NCBI RefSeq assembly: GCF_000340215.1
Contig: NW_006921539.1
Span: 312,471 to 376,470 of the forward strand
Length of the DNA: 64,000 bases
Reading direction: 5' to 3'
DNA from: Pseudocercospora fijiensis CIRAD86
Lineage: Eukaryota; Ascomycota; Dothideomycetes; Mycosphaerellales; Mycosphaerellaceae
Numbering within the stretch: position 1 is the stretch's first letter; each line of letters starts with the position of its first letter. A model generated the notes under the pieces. The model ran no database searches. It saw only the letters and a list, made by a program, of their open reading frames with translations, and had not been told where the DNA came from. Positions 1-12,297 of this stretch are shown here, one piece after another. The position numbers and the translations under genes were made by a program.

Positions 1-3000
1 GCATTATTACCCTCCCCGGCCTACTAGTATAGAAAGCCGATTAACTCTAGGTTATAACCTATAATATCCTATTAAGTATAGGCGAGCGAGTAGGTAATAC
101 CCGGCTAAAGCACCTATATCGACACGATTAGCTCTAGATCTCGCTACGTCGAAGATATAGTCTAGTATAAGGGCAATTCGACCCCGACCGGAAACACACC
201 TAGCCGACCTTAATACCTAGAACCCTAAAGCGGGTTAGAGCCGCGGGCTCTAGCTAATAGAATAGTGCTATTAGCTAGGGAGCGGATAACTAGCGTACTA
301 TCCCTAGAGCGACGCGAGACCCGATACTTAGCTACGCTAGAGGTTGAGACATAGGTTAATATTAATAAGTCGGCGTATAGGTCTGTATAATAGCGTGTGT
401 GTAATAGCGTGTATATAATAGCGTGTATATAAAAATCAAATAGAGTCGACAGGATAAGGCTTTATACTTCTATCTAATAGGCGCACCGACAGGGTAGTCG
501 TAACTACTACGAGTCTTAGAGGCCTTAGATTTGATATAAACCGCTTATTAGATGCCGCCTTAAACGACGTCGTTACTAAGTCGGCTAAGCAATACTTACT
601 AGCAGTTACTCGAGCGCTATTCGTTTACTTTACTTAGGAATACAACCTAGCTATAACATAACTAGAGCAAGCCTTAGTAGTACCGGGCGAATTTAACGTA
701 ATTAATAATGCTACGGCGCAGTATTAAACCGGAGCAATGCTACTCCTATACGTATACAGAATTGAATATGTACAACGCATTTTACGGTATAATATACAGG
801 CCTTAAGGCGTTAGAAGTAACGTAGAAGTCTAGTCGAAGTGTAGTACGGTCGTTTATATTTAGTATTGATTTTCCGATTAGTCCTAACTAGTAGCCGAGT
901 CGGACGGCGAGTCGGTACACAAATTAGTATTCAAATATTATCGCAAGAGGCGCTAGTAGAGTGACATTAAGTTAGTATAATCGAACGGGATAAATCCGAG
1001 ATTTTGCCGAATCCGCGGGCTACGAATCGACATCGAGTCGGACCCCGACTTATACCTAACTTCGTAGTAGTAGAGCCTTAGTAACTTCGTATACGTCGAT
1101 ATACGGCAACCCTATAGTAGCTATAGCACTAGCGCCTATCATCGAAAGCTAACTATATATATAGTAATGTCTTACTACATCGAATGCGGGTTATATAACC
1201 GGCTACTTAAAAGCTCCTACGGCTATAAGCAATATAGAAACAAGTACGAGAAACGCGTCGTACTAAAAGAATTTGCCGAGTACGATTCTACTATAAACAA
1301 TACCGCGAAGCGAGCCCGACTTGACTTATATACGATCTAAGGTAGTAACTAGAGCGCCGAACAAGCCGACGACAGATCGATACTAGAAGGCATATAGCAA
1401 GACGTAAATAAAGAAGGCATAATAGAAGCTGTTCTAGCAACGACATTAACGCTAATAGTACTAGCGCTATAGGAAGACAAGGGAAGTATAGATAGCATTA
1501 AATAGGATAGATATCTTGAATTACCGGAATTCGATATATAGGATAGCCTAGCGGACGAAGACGAAATAGAAAGCGTATAGGCAACTGCCGCCGGAACGAT
1601 AATAACGCTAGGAAGCTAGAAGTTAATAAGATTACGGCTAATACTAAAAGGCTACCGTACCGCGGATAATATCGATGTATTTACCGAATATACTAGCCGT
1701 GCCGCTAGCAAGCCTATAGCTAGGTATAGCATAATTACAGTTTAGTATAGTAGAGTAAATACAAGCGCCTAATCTATAAGCAGCGTTGAAATACGAATAT
1801 AAGATACTTCGGGCGAGTACGGAACATTTAAGTTACTGTTCGATATAAGCTTTACGCAATTCTTAAAGAGAGAGAGAATATCCGGATATGCAATTGCGAG
1901 GCTTTTCGAAGACGAGAGGCTAGTACTACTATACGATCTACTAAGCTAGAAAAGTATAAAGGCTATAACGTCGAAACTGCGAGCCGGCGGTATACTACTA
2001 TCGAGGGTATTAGGTTAAATAAAGGTTCGAAAGCTATACCTTCCGACAAGTCGAACGGGTTGCGGCAGTACGGAGCTAGTACTACGATACCGATCCGTTA
2101 AGAAAGCAGTAATGTTCTTAATAGGTTATAGTAGCTTTAGGAATAATCTAGTATATAAGCTATATCGAGCGTAGACGACTAACGACCTACTACGGCGAAT
2201 CTACTCTAATATAGCGTTAGCAGACTAGTAGTAGGATACCTAGAGCAAGATAAACATAGACGGCGTAACGATCGTACCTCTAATCGTATTAACCGATAAA
2301 ACGTAGATAACTAACTACTAAGGTAACTTAATAGCATACCCTATATACCTTACTATCGGAAACCTATACGTACGAGTACGTAACGCGAACAACAGACCCG
2401 GCACGATCTTACTAGGACTACTACCGGTCGTTAAGGATAGCGATAGTTTCACTAAAAACAGTATATATTACATATCGATAGCATATATATTTCGCTCTGC
2501 TATAAAAGCGGCCGACGGCGAGGGCTAGGACATTATATACGTAGATAGCGCGACGCGCAGGTACTTTCTAATCTTAGTAGTAATATTAGTAGACTATAAA
2601 GAGCAAGTTACAATTACCGGAGTTAAGACAAACATATATTGCCTAAGCTGCCTAGTATACCCGATAGAACGAGAGCACCTCGATATTATAGTAGAATAGC
2701 GGTTATACGAATCTACGAAGCAGCGATATCTAAGGTAACGCAAAGGCGAATATATAGCGAAGGATCCGTAGAACGTCTACGATATCGATTGCTTTATATA
2801 GCGCTAGAAACACGTCGACATATACCGGTCTTTAGTAGTAGACACACTATACTAGCTGCTAAAAGGAGTGCTAATGCACGCAATCTAATAGACTACGGAC
2901 CTACTAGTAGACAAGATAAGCTATATAAAAACGAGGAGATACCGACTAGTTGCTAACTCGACCCCGAATAGGGGCCTATCTACTAAAACAAGAAAGCTAG

Positions 3001-4740
3001 GGAAAACAGTAGTATAAGGGATTATCGATATAATACTAGATAGACGGTTCGCGTATATACCCGTATATACTAATCTTCGCAAGTTCTGCTACTACTTAGC
3101 AGTTACTTAGTAGACAGGCTAAGAGTAGCAAAGCGTCCTACGAGTCTTATTAGTTGTATTTGTACTACTACTCGAAGAGGTCCGTTAACCGTAGGCGATA
3201 AGATTTCTACGTACACTAGTAGACTTTACCGTTCTAGCGATATATAGATGCTATAACGACGAAACAGTTAAGTATCTTAGGATAGTATTGCACCGGATAA
3301 ACGAATAGAAGAATGTATTTCGCCTATATAGGGTAACAAAGGCATAGAAGAGGGCCTAGCGGGAGGCGAAGGCTGCTACGCGAAGAACGAACGACCTAAA
3401 TAACGACGATGCGGTTATAACAGACGAGGACGACGAAGCTAACGAGCTAATAATAACACAAATAGAAGGGCACTTTAATATACCGAAATTCTACGGCATA
3501 ATATATGCCCCGAGCTATATTAAGACATTCGGCAATCTTCTAGACTTAAATACTAGCTATTTCGAGCACAAACACTATAAACTACTAAAGCTTACATTTC
3601 GGCTAATAAATAAGAAGCCTAGCTAGGAAGAAAGTATACTAGATAGCGATACTAACAGATTAAATATACAGGCCGAAGACGACAAAGAATATATAGCAAT
3701 CCCTATAAATACTCGCACTATTAAGGAGTATACGCAACAGCTAATAATGCTAACTATAGTACGGCTAGTAGAGGACATCCTAGGATACTAGCCCGAGAAA
3801 CAGAGGGACGGAAAGAAATCGGTTAAGTAGATTACGATAAGGGAGGCTATAGCTATAATAGAAGAGAACTTAGGTCGCGACTTCTAACAAGCGATTGCGG
3901 TATTCGTGCGGCAATAGGGTGCCTACGATAAGAATAGCGCATTAAGTACCGCAGCCGACCCTAACGATATCGTAACGGACTGTATATACGTCCTAGACAT
4001 AGAGATCTGCTTCTACGGTAGAATCCGATACTAAAAGCCTACGGGTAAGGATATAGAACATCCTAACGCAGTAGCAGCCGACTTCGCGAGATATATACTA
4101 AACTAGGAGGGGCTCTACGGCAACAGACGTTATAATTTTATATAGGTATAGGAATACAACGTCAATTGTATAGAAACACCTAATAAATTAGCGGTTCGAT
4201 TCGGCGGTCGCCTACTAGCTTAACTAAAGTACGTAATCTCGATTAATATAGAAATAGGAATTAAATATAGGAAGGGGCTTAGGACGAAACGGAGGCCCGT
4301 TATAGGCGTTTTTATTAAGCTTTACGACTATATTAACGATAAGAGCGAGTACAAGGATGCGTATAGTCTAACGACAATCCGGCTACGGCGTCTTTTACCG
4401 TACTATAGTAGACTTAAAGAGCGACGGGTGTATAGCCTACTACTAGTCTATTACACATTGTACGCCGTGCCCGTAGACGAAGGCGCCCCGTATAGGACTC
4501 GCTATATTAATAGTACAGTTGATTTCGAGACGTATAATACAATTTACGACGAGGAATAGGAGGATAAGGAAATGCAAGCTATAAAGGCTTACGGGCGAGT
4601 AATAAAAAGGCAACGTACTATATAGAGTATATAGAAATCGTACCTCCGAAACACAGATAATAATAATACTAAGGCGGCGAAGAATGATTTTATAGTTTAT
4701 AAAGAACGTGTAAGACAGGATATAGCGATATATAGTAACG
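1..4740 (+). mobile_element. RIP-degraded Plavaka (CACTA-like) DNA transposon relic
   Basis: Reading through stop codons, the frame around 2,090-2,460 matches the core of the fungal Plavaka transposase family. It shows a stretch like VPLIVLTDKT, then AYPIYLTIGNLY, then a TILLGLLPV segment, which correspond to the family's conserved ILSSDKTQL, WPVYLTIGN and LGYIPV blocks. Around 3,480-3,600 comes a second family-like block (FNIPKF, then GNLLDLNTSYFEHKH). The coding sequence is full of TAG and TAA stops, and CA/TG dinucleotides are scarce, as expected of RIP. No intact ORF survives; the 105-codon open stretch at 2,639 is incidental. The left end may lie before the window and I could not identify terminal repeats, so both borders are approximate. 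The family call rests on remembered motifs. Confidence 0.72.
389..430. repeat. 14-bp tandem repeat, three copies
   Basis: Three consecutive 14-bp units beginning AATAGCGTGT lie at 389-402, 403-416 and 417-430. Only the last bases of the first unit differ. It lies inside the RIP-affected Plavaka region and may be a subterminal transposon repeat. Confidence 0.8.
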
Positions 4741-4920
4741 ACGGTTAATATAACAGTAATACACTTAAAACTGTAGTACTACTAGTATATTCTAGTTTAG
4801 ACCGAGTCGACTAATACGACCGAGTCGACGAGTCGATAAGTATTAATATAGCACTATACGAATAGTATAAACACTACTAACGACTGCGACTACGAGCGAC
4901 CTAGAGCGATCCTATATATA

Positions 4921-5092
4921 CAAAAATTCACCCTATCGATCCTATCGATCGCGTCGATCGCGTCGATCGCGTCGATCCTATCGATCCTAAGCGATCCGGG
5001 CGCGAGTTAGGTCGCGACTCGGTCGCTTAGGATCGCTTAGGATCGCTTAGGATCGCTTAGGATCGATAGGATCGATAGGATCGACGCGATTA
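4921..5092. repeat. Palindromic array of TCGATCC / CTTAGGATCG units
   Basis: Short units built on GATC are repeated head to tail: CCTATCGAT and CGCGTCGAT types on the left, then GGATCGCTTA four times and GGATCGATA on the right. The two halves are inverted copies. A 24-nt arm at 4,973-4,996 is the exact reverse complement of 5,051-5,074, with a loop of about 54 nt. Such structures often mark the subterminal region of a transposon, here possibly the right side of the Plavaka relic. Unlike the flanks it keeps a regular pattern. Confidence 0.85.
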
Positions 5093-6589
5093 GAAAAAAA
5101 GTTTTCGTAACGTAGGCTAGAGTTAGAGTATTCGAGGAGCTTACGACGAGGATACAGAAACAAAGGTCTAAAAACAGTAGGTAAGCGGCGGATAACAATT
5201 AGTCTTAGTAGGTAGTTTCTTACGTAGGCAGGTAGCGTACGGCCTTCTACGTAGTAGAAGGCGTATTACTGTCTACTAGCGTAGGGGTTAAATTTAAAGA
5301 TGCGCCTATATAAAAGCATTCTAGCTCTCTTATTAGTAGAAAAGATATCCCCCCTATATAACCGCAACCTTAGGCCCGAAGAGATCTTTACGTTACTAAC
5401 AACTAGCACTACAATAGCAACTAACTAATATACGCGATATACGTACCGACTATACTACTTGCGCTAAATATACGCATACCTCTCGCGCCGACTTTACGTA
5501 CGATTATGCCCTAATTATTACGCAAAACTTTAAGCAAGATCGCGCGTAAGACCGTAAGCAAGACCGTACGTAAGACCGTACGCGACTAGACTAAAAGAGA
5601 TAGGAAGGGTTAGATTAAAAGGAAAGGACAATGCTAGAGCAAAACTATAGAGCGAATTAGCTAGGGCTTTCTAGCGGGTTAAATCTCGTTATACCCTAGC
5701 CCTTCGAGATGTATTATAAGTTAACTAGGTAAATATAACTACTACGCTTACTCTTCGGCGCACACTATAGTATGTTTATAGAAACTAGACGAACTAAGTT
5801 TTTTAGTAAACATTTATAGCTGCTTAACCTAGTTAATTAGCTAACGAAACTATCGGATTAAATAGGGTACCGACGCCTCTCTACTATTTATAATAGTTAG
5901 TTTAGAAGGCAACTAAGAACCCGGCTAGCGCGGCTTACGGCGGTTTAAGAAACCTGCTAAAATTACGACTCGGCACCCTAGCTTAGTTTAGATAGATTAT
6001 ATGATCTGCGTACGTCTAAGAAGAAGAGGGGGCTAGGTTTGTTTGTTCTAGAGTAGACGCAAAGAACTCGGACGAATGCACTTAAAGCGGGGGTAGTGCT
6101 ATAATACCTCTTACGCCCGACTATTATAGTAGAAGGACGCGCTCGTATTGTAATTAGACGCACGGCTACAATTCTTATATGCTAATATTCCTTTACCGTC
6201 GCTAGCGTTATAGTAGCGCAGTTAGAAGCGTAAAAGGCAGGCAGCGAGGTAAGATTTAGATAAGAAGCCAGTTAAGAGTTTAATTTAGCGACTAGAAGGT
6301 ACATTACCGCAATTAATAAGTTAGCAGCCTTATACCTATCCTATTTAATTATTTAGTTAATTAGTTAATCTTAGATCTAGACTAAAGTCGACCGAGTTAA
6401 GTCGATTAAGCACATTTCCGGCAAACTACGCTAACAAAAGTAATTAATATAATAACGACGGCGGCCTTAGGCATATTAGGAGCAAAACCTCCTCTAACCT
6501 CTTATATACTAAAGACTACCTTAACGATATTAAGCTTTGTACTAAATAGTTAGACTAGGACCTATATACTATAAGAAGTAAAGGTAGGA
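5093..6589. other. Unclassified RIP-affected non-coding stretch
   Basis: No gene could be recognised in any frame. Base composition matches the flanking transposon relics (TA-rich, CG kept, CA/TG scarce). Local structure includes a perfect short hairpin at 5,243-5,261 (CCTTCTAC, three-base loop, GTAGAAGG) and three imperfect copies of an AGACCGTA-containing unit near 5,545-5,582. It is probably the remains of another mobile element or of non-coding flanks of the two neighbours. The 61-codon minus-strand ORF at 5,978-6,163 resembles nothing I know. Confidence 0.5.
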
Positions 6590-6980
6590 GCAGTCCGCGC
6601 GGTAGGTATAGGGGGTTTAGGAGGAGCCTACGACGACTATTCCCCTCTACCCTAAGCGCTAACGTTAATAAAGCAATATAGGTGCTAAAGCGGTAGGGCT
6701 ATAGGGGGTTTAGGAGGAACGACTATCCCCCTAGCCTCTAAGCGCTAACGTTAGTAGAAGGAGCACTCCGCGCGGTAAGGGATAGGGTTTATCCCCTCTC
6801 TCTAAGCGCTAACGTTAGCAAAAGTTAGGAGCATTCTACGCGGTAAGGGAGGGGGTTTAGGAGGAACGACTATCCCCCTCCCTCTAAGCGCTAATATTAG
6901 TAAAAGTTAGGAGTACTCCGCGCGGTAAGGGAGAGGGTTTAGAAGGAACAACTATCCCCCTCCCTCTAAGCGCTAGCGCT
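6590..6980. repeat. Hairpin-bearing minisatellite, five imperfect units
   Basis: The anchor TAAGCGCT recurs at 6,653, 6,739, 6,803, 6,885 and 6,967, giving spacings of 86, 64, 82 and 82 bp. A typical unit contains a GGAG(C/T)A..CCGCGCGGTA block, a G-rich arm (GAGGGGG), a GAGGAACGACT spacer and a C-rich arm (CCCCCTC), so each unit can fold into a GC stem. The array ends about 100 bp before the start of the Helitron-related sequence and could be a subterminal repeat of that element. Confidence 0.85.
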
Positions 6981-9299
6981 TGCAAAGGTACGTATATAGT
7001 AGCAGTTAGTAGGGAATGCTTTATAAATAAAGTTATATTCTTTATAGTCCGTACTAGCTTCTTGTAAATTCCGTTATATATAAGAAGCCGTATCCTATTC
7101 CTATTCGGATATAGTCTTTCTCTTCGCTAGGACTGCTTATAAATAGAGACCTCCTTCGCGACTTCGCGACTTCGCTTCTTCGTATTACGACTTCCGATTC
7201 TTAGGCTCTCTATCGCCTTCTCTACCGAACACACCTCGCTTAGATTAGACATTAGTAGCGATCTATACGACAACTAACGAACAATAGTAAGATAGCGTTA
7301 TAGTCGAAGCTCGCTATTTACGACGCCTCGAGCACTTCCTATATACTCTCTTTAAACACTAAGAATACTAAGCGTAGCGCCGATCTATATACCTTTCGCG
7401 ACTAAGTACTAGTCTACCGCCGTAATACTTACTGTATAACTAGGCGCCGACTCGAGCGACTATTTAAGAAAAAAGTTATACCTATAATTCGCGACCTCGA
7501 GAAGCAGATAGACGACGCAATAGTAGAACATAATATAGAGGCTTATAATACTACTAAGTATGTCCTACTTATATATCTTAAGTAGCATACTGCGAAGGCT
7601 ATTAAGCCTGCCCTATATGCTACTAAGACCCGCCGTTATATTAATTTAATAGCCGAGATTTAGGCTATTATCTAGTAGAACACGCCGATATACTTATATA
7701 TAGCGCAAGTCCGTTAGCAATTTAGTTACTAGTATAGAGAAGTAGCTGCCGGCGCACCTAGTAGCGATCTACCTAGCGGTCTACCGAAGAAGGATACGCC
7801 TACCGATCGACCCGACGCCGGCGAGAAGTCTAATAGCGAGTATAATAACGATAGCATTAAAGGCGTAGATTAGCTGCGTTATATAGGCAAGTATAGCAAG
7901 AAGAAGAAGGTTCGCTACTTTATAAAGGGAAAGCGTACTCTACGCTAGTATAGTTTATATCGTACTACTAATGCCGCGAAGAAGAGTAGTAAGAGAAAGC
8001 GAGCGGGTAATAATAACGATAATGCTTCTATAAAGCGTAGTCGTCCTGCTCTAGGTGCTGCTAGACCTATATCTACGCTAATCTAGATTTAGTCGTTACT
8101 AGCTCCTTCCTCTATACCTAATATTACACCTCTAGCGCCGCCTTCCTCTATATTAAGCAATATTCTAGTTATTCCTCGTACTAGAGATCCTATTAAGAAG
8201 CCTCCGCTAGACCGCTTAATGCCGCCTTCGCCTCCTCGACTAATATAGAGATCGTCGTTATCCTTCGGCAATCCTAGAGACATTCGGTATCGCGGTTAAT
8301 ATAGTAGCGACGATTTAGTAACCGCTAAAGTACGTTATACGTAGACCGATATCTCTCGCTCGTATCGATAACGACGTCGCGCTAGTAAGGAAGTGTCTTA
8401 AACTCTAAGTATCGATATAATTATCGCTAGAGCTATAGAACGCACGTAAAAGGACGTAATGCCTTCTACTAGAGACTTTCCGACCGATTCTCTTAGAAGC
8501 GACAACCTACCGAGTAGAGGTATTACTAGCGGTCTCGATCTAGACGACGAGATACTAGACAACTGCGTATTCTTCTACTACGACATTTGTAATATGCCTC
8601 GTTATATTACCCGACTTTACCGCGTACTAGGCGTTAAGAGCCGTGCCTATTCTACTTGTAATTACTACGCTAAAGGCTATAACCTAGACGATCTAACAAT
8701 ACTAAAGTAGTATATAGCTAACAAGTACGAAAGCTAGCGCTTTAAGTTCCTTACAAACGCTAATTCCGAGTAACTAGAAGAGGAGCTTAAGATATGCTAC
8801 GCTAGCTACTACAATTTAATAAAAGCTTAGCAAGAAGCAGTAGGTATACGTCCTGTCCGTATAGGTAGTCGCGTATACGAAGCCTAACTTTAGTAATAGC
8901 AAGAGATAGAGCGACACTTTCTCGAGGATATAGAGCTTCTATTTCTAGATGCTAGTATAGTAGACCCTATAGTAGGCGATCTTAATATTGCGGTATTGCA
9001 CGATGGCGATTATTAGTTAGTGCAGGACTTCTATTAGTAGCTTAAAGATAAGAAGATTGAATACTACTAGAATCTAGATCTTATCGATAATACTAGCACT
9101 CGTAGCCGAGGTTATAAGGAGCGGTAGTTTAATATAGAGCTAGACAACAATCCTAAGTCTCTAATATTTAGTATCTGTCGCCGCTGCCGTAAGACCCGAG
9201 ACAATAAGAAGCTACATCTTTCCCCGGACCTTATATCGAGCGACAATCGAATAGATCTAGGTCTATAGCCTATAGGGCCTAATAGCGAGGATCTACTAG

Positions 9300-10720
9300 A
9301 GCTAACTATGCTTAAGGAGATTCTTATCGCCCGTGTCTATATCTACGTTAAGATGCGGCTAATTAAGAGCGCTTAGTAGCGGTATAAGAACAACGTAGTT
9401 AACTTTCTACGCGATACTAGCAAAGTTTAGTCGGAGTTGCTATTAGTACCTAAACACATTAAAACAGTAGTCCTCCGTCCTACTTAAGGAGATAAGATTA
9501 CTAGACGTATCTTTATACGCGATTTTAAAGTCCGTAGATAGGCAGTAAAGGTATAGCTTAAACACTTAATTGCTAACTCTCTAGACTATACTAGTATAAC
9601 TATCGACTAGGACCGGCTATCTTAGCTACCCGACAGTTAAGAAGGAGAGTCCGTTCTTTATCGTATAAATATTAAGGAATACGATAAAGTATAGCTTCTA
9701 CTACCTCCGCTAATTCTAGACGCAATACAAGCTTTAGCTAGAGACAACGCTAAAGACAACGCTAGCCCTATTATTAAAGAAGATACCGAAGACAACTTTG
9801 CCGACTACCTAGAAGAGTCGGCTCTTCCCTAAGCACACATTCTTAAGGCTAGCGAGAGCAGATTTGAGACTTGCTTAATAAGTAGGATAATTAGCGACGC
9901 TAGCGTAACGACCGTATACGACGAGAAGCTATAGAGCGCCGAATATAGCGTTCTTAGATAGATACGTCTAGGGACGAAGATATAGTAGCTAACTAGACCT
10001 AGCTTATAATGCTACCGTTCGATCTAGTGCCTTTAGATAAGTTTAATAAGACCGAGCGTCTTATATCTAGAGCATTCCTAACGCTATTCCTATAGGGATC
10101 TAGAGAGTTCGTTAAGGCTCGTTAGCGCGGTATATCGTACGATAACTATCTTAAGCACCTTATTAAGTAGGATAATAGTACTAGACCTCGCCGCTACCGA
10201 TTTGCGTTATGTCCGCGATTCCGATACGTTAGCTTAAACACTCTTATAAGAAAGCAGTTACGTAAGAAAGTAGACTATATTATATAGCAGAATCCTTAAT
10301 ACGAGGAGATTACTATCGAGGAGCTTAAAGCGGCTCTAACTTCGAATAACGAGGAATCCCGGCGTCTACTTACGAACATTATTCGATATAGTAATAGTCT
10401 TCGGGATACTCGCGCGTACTAGGTTAGTAAGACTAATAAGCTAGAGAACTACGTTAAGGCTATTAGTTGTCTACGTCTCTTCTTAACCTACAGTGTAGCT
10501 AACAATTACCGGTAGAGTCTTTAGCGATATATGCCTAATATTCTATCTAGCGGCAACGAGTATTAGCGGGTTAAGACTAGTAGAGACAATATCCGCGAGA
10601 ACCCGGCGATTATAGCGTACTACTTCTACCGCCGCTATGCGTTCGTAATGCAGTTAATAACGAAGAAGTTTAGCGTTACTAATTACTAGAATCGGTTTGA
10701 ATTCTAAGCCCGTAGCAGTT
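9300..10720 (+). pseudogene. Helitron-like N-terminal/Rep domain remnant
   Basis: Read-through translation from 9,302 gives segments such as EILIARVYIYVKMR and NVVNFLRDT followed by ELPLVPKHIKTVVLRP. These match the conserved start of fungal Helitron proteins (EALIARVH..., VNFLRD, LPLLP...VIILRP). From about 10,021 the frame shifts by one and continues with FDLVPLDKFNKTERL and, near 10,500, TYSVANNY followed by RYMPNIL, the position of the Rep-type domain. Stops are mainly TAG, consistent with RIP of CAG or TGG. It is a dead gene fragment; the catalytic Rep residues could not be assigned with certainty. Confidence 0.7.
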
Positions 10721-12297
10721 CTTATAATTATAGAGTAGTATAGCTAAAGGAATACTAGATCGATAGTAAGATCCTTCTACTACCGCCGATAATATATAAC
10801 GAGGGCTATCGCAACGACCTAGCTAAGTTCTAGAGCAAGTATGTTACGGCTACTAACCCTACGCCTCGACGAACTGCGCCTAAGCCTAATAAGCCTATAA
10901 TCCTCTAGGCTAAGAAGGGCGACATTCTCAACTCTTAATAGCATCTTATAATAAACCTTAATCGTATATAGCGTTACAAATGCGGCTACGAATACTGTTA
11001 GCGGAAGAACAAGGACAGTAGGCTTACTTAGTACCGTTTCTACTACCTGCGTAGGAATTATCCTAATACTAGGGAAGTAACCTGTTCTTTAAATCCCCGA
11101 TATTAGATATATAATAGTCTACGTAATAATATACGTATAACTAATTACAACCGTACCGTTTAGATAGTATAGGGAGCGAACAACGATATTACTGTCTATA
11201 TAGACAAAGGCGCTGTCGTCGACTATCTTAGTAAGTACTGTACTAAGCAAGAGAAGCGGAGTAAATCATTAATCGAGCTTAGGCAGAAAGTGCTACCGAG
11301 AATTAACGAGAGCCGACCTATAGTATCTTTTATCGCTAAGATACTAAACAAGATAATTAGAGAACGTAACATCTCTGCTTAAGAAGAGATGCACCTTCTT
11401 CTCGATCTGCCGCTTGCCTAAGGCTTACGCAAGGTTTAGAACTTCGATTGTCGCAAGCTAGAATATTAGTCGAAGGTTAAGCGCTTTAATCTAACAACTA
11501 GTTAAATAGTTACTTAGGGACAATCGCCTCTATTAAAGTACCTAAACCGATATGCTATTCCTAAAGCGAAGTTTAACTACTCTAACTTAGTCGCTAACCT
11601 AGACCTTACTCTCTTCGAGTTTCTTACTAAGTAGGAGTTCGATACCTATAAGAAGCGTACTCGAGCAAAGGCACGTATTATTAATTAGTATCTAAAGTAT
11701 AGTGCTATCCCTAATAGTTTAGATAGAATATACGAGGACTAGTGCCGCACTAAAGTCCTCCTTTACTATAAGTTTAATACGAACTATCCTAGCCTACTAT
11801 ACACCTACGAGGAAGATCCGAGTATATCCTACGATATATAGGCTAGTGCCTACGAAGCCTGTAAGCTCTTTTATAAGCATCCGGATAACTATATAGGCAC
11901 TAATCTTCCTAAGCCTATAGAAGACCTATTTAAGGATAAAGTCTACGATCTAGAGGTTAAGCGACTAGAAGCAGAGTTACTCGCTAGTATATTACTAGGT
12001 CGCAACCCTATAGAGATGCTAGAAGATCTTAACGACCTTAGCAACTAAGAAGTCGATAGGGAGTATAATTAGAACACCTATATCGGCAGATACGGCATTA
12101 CTATTAATAATATTAAAGACTAGTAGAAGCACAAGCGAGGAACTATAGCACGTAAAGTACAGAGAATTAGTATACCTACAGACCTAGATTAGCGTATTAA
12201 CGGCTTATCTAACGCTTAGGAGCTATAGTATAACAAGGTTGTCGATTATTAGCGTACTTAGACGGACGACATAAATACGCCTACATTCCTCCTTAAC

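Noticed and set aside
2639..2956. 105-codon ORF in the Plavaka relic
   Set aside because: It is a chance opening in RIP-damaged sequence and does not match the transposase frame.
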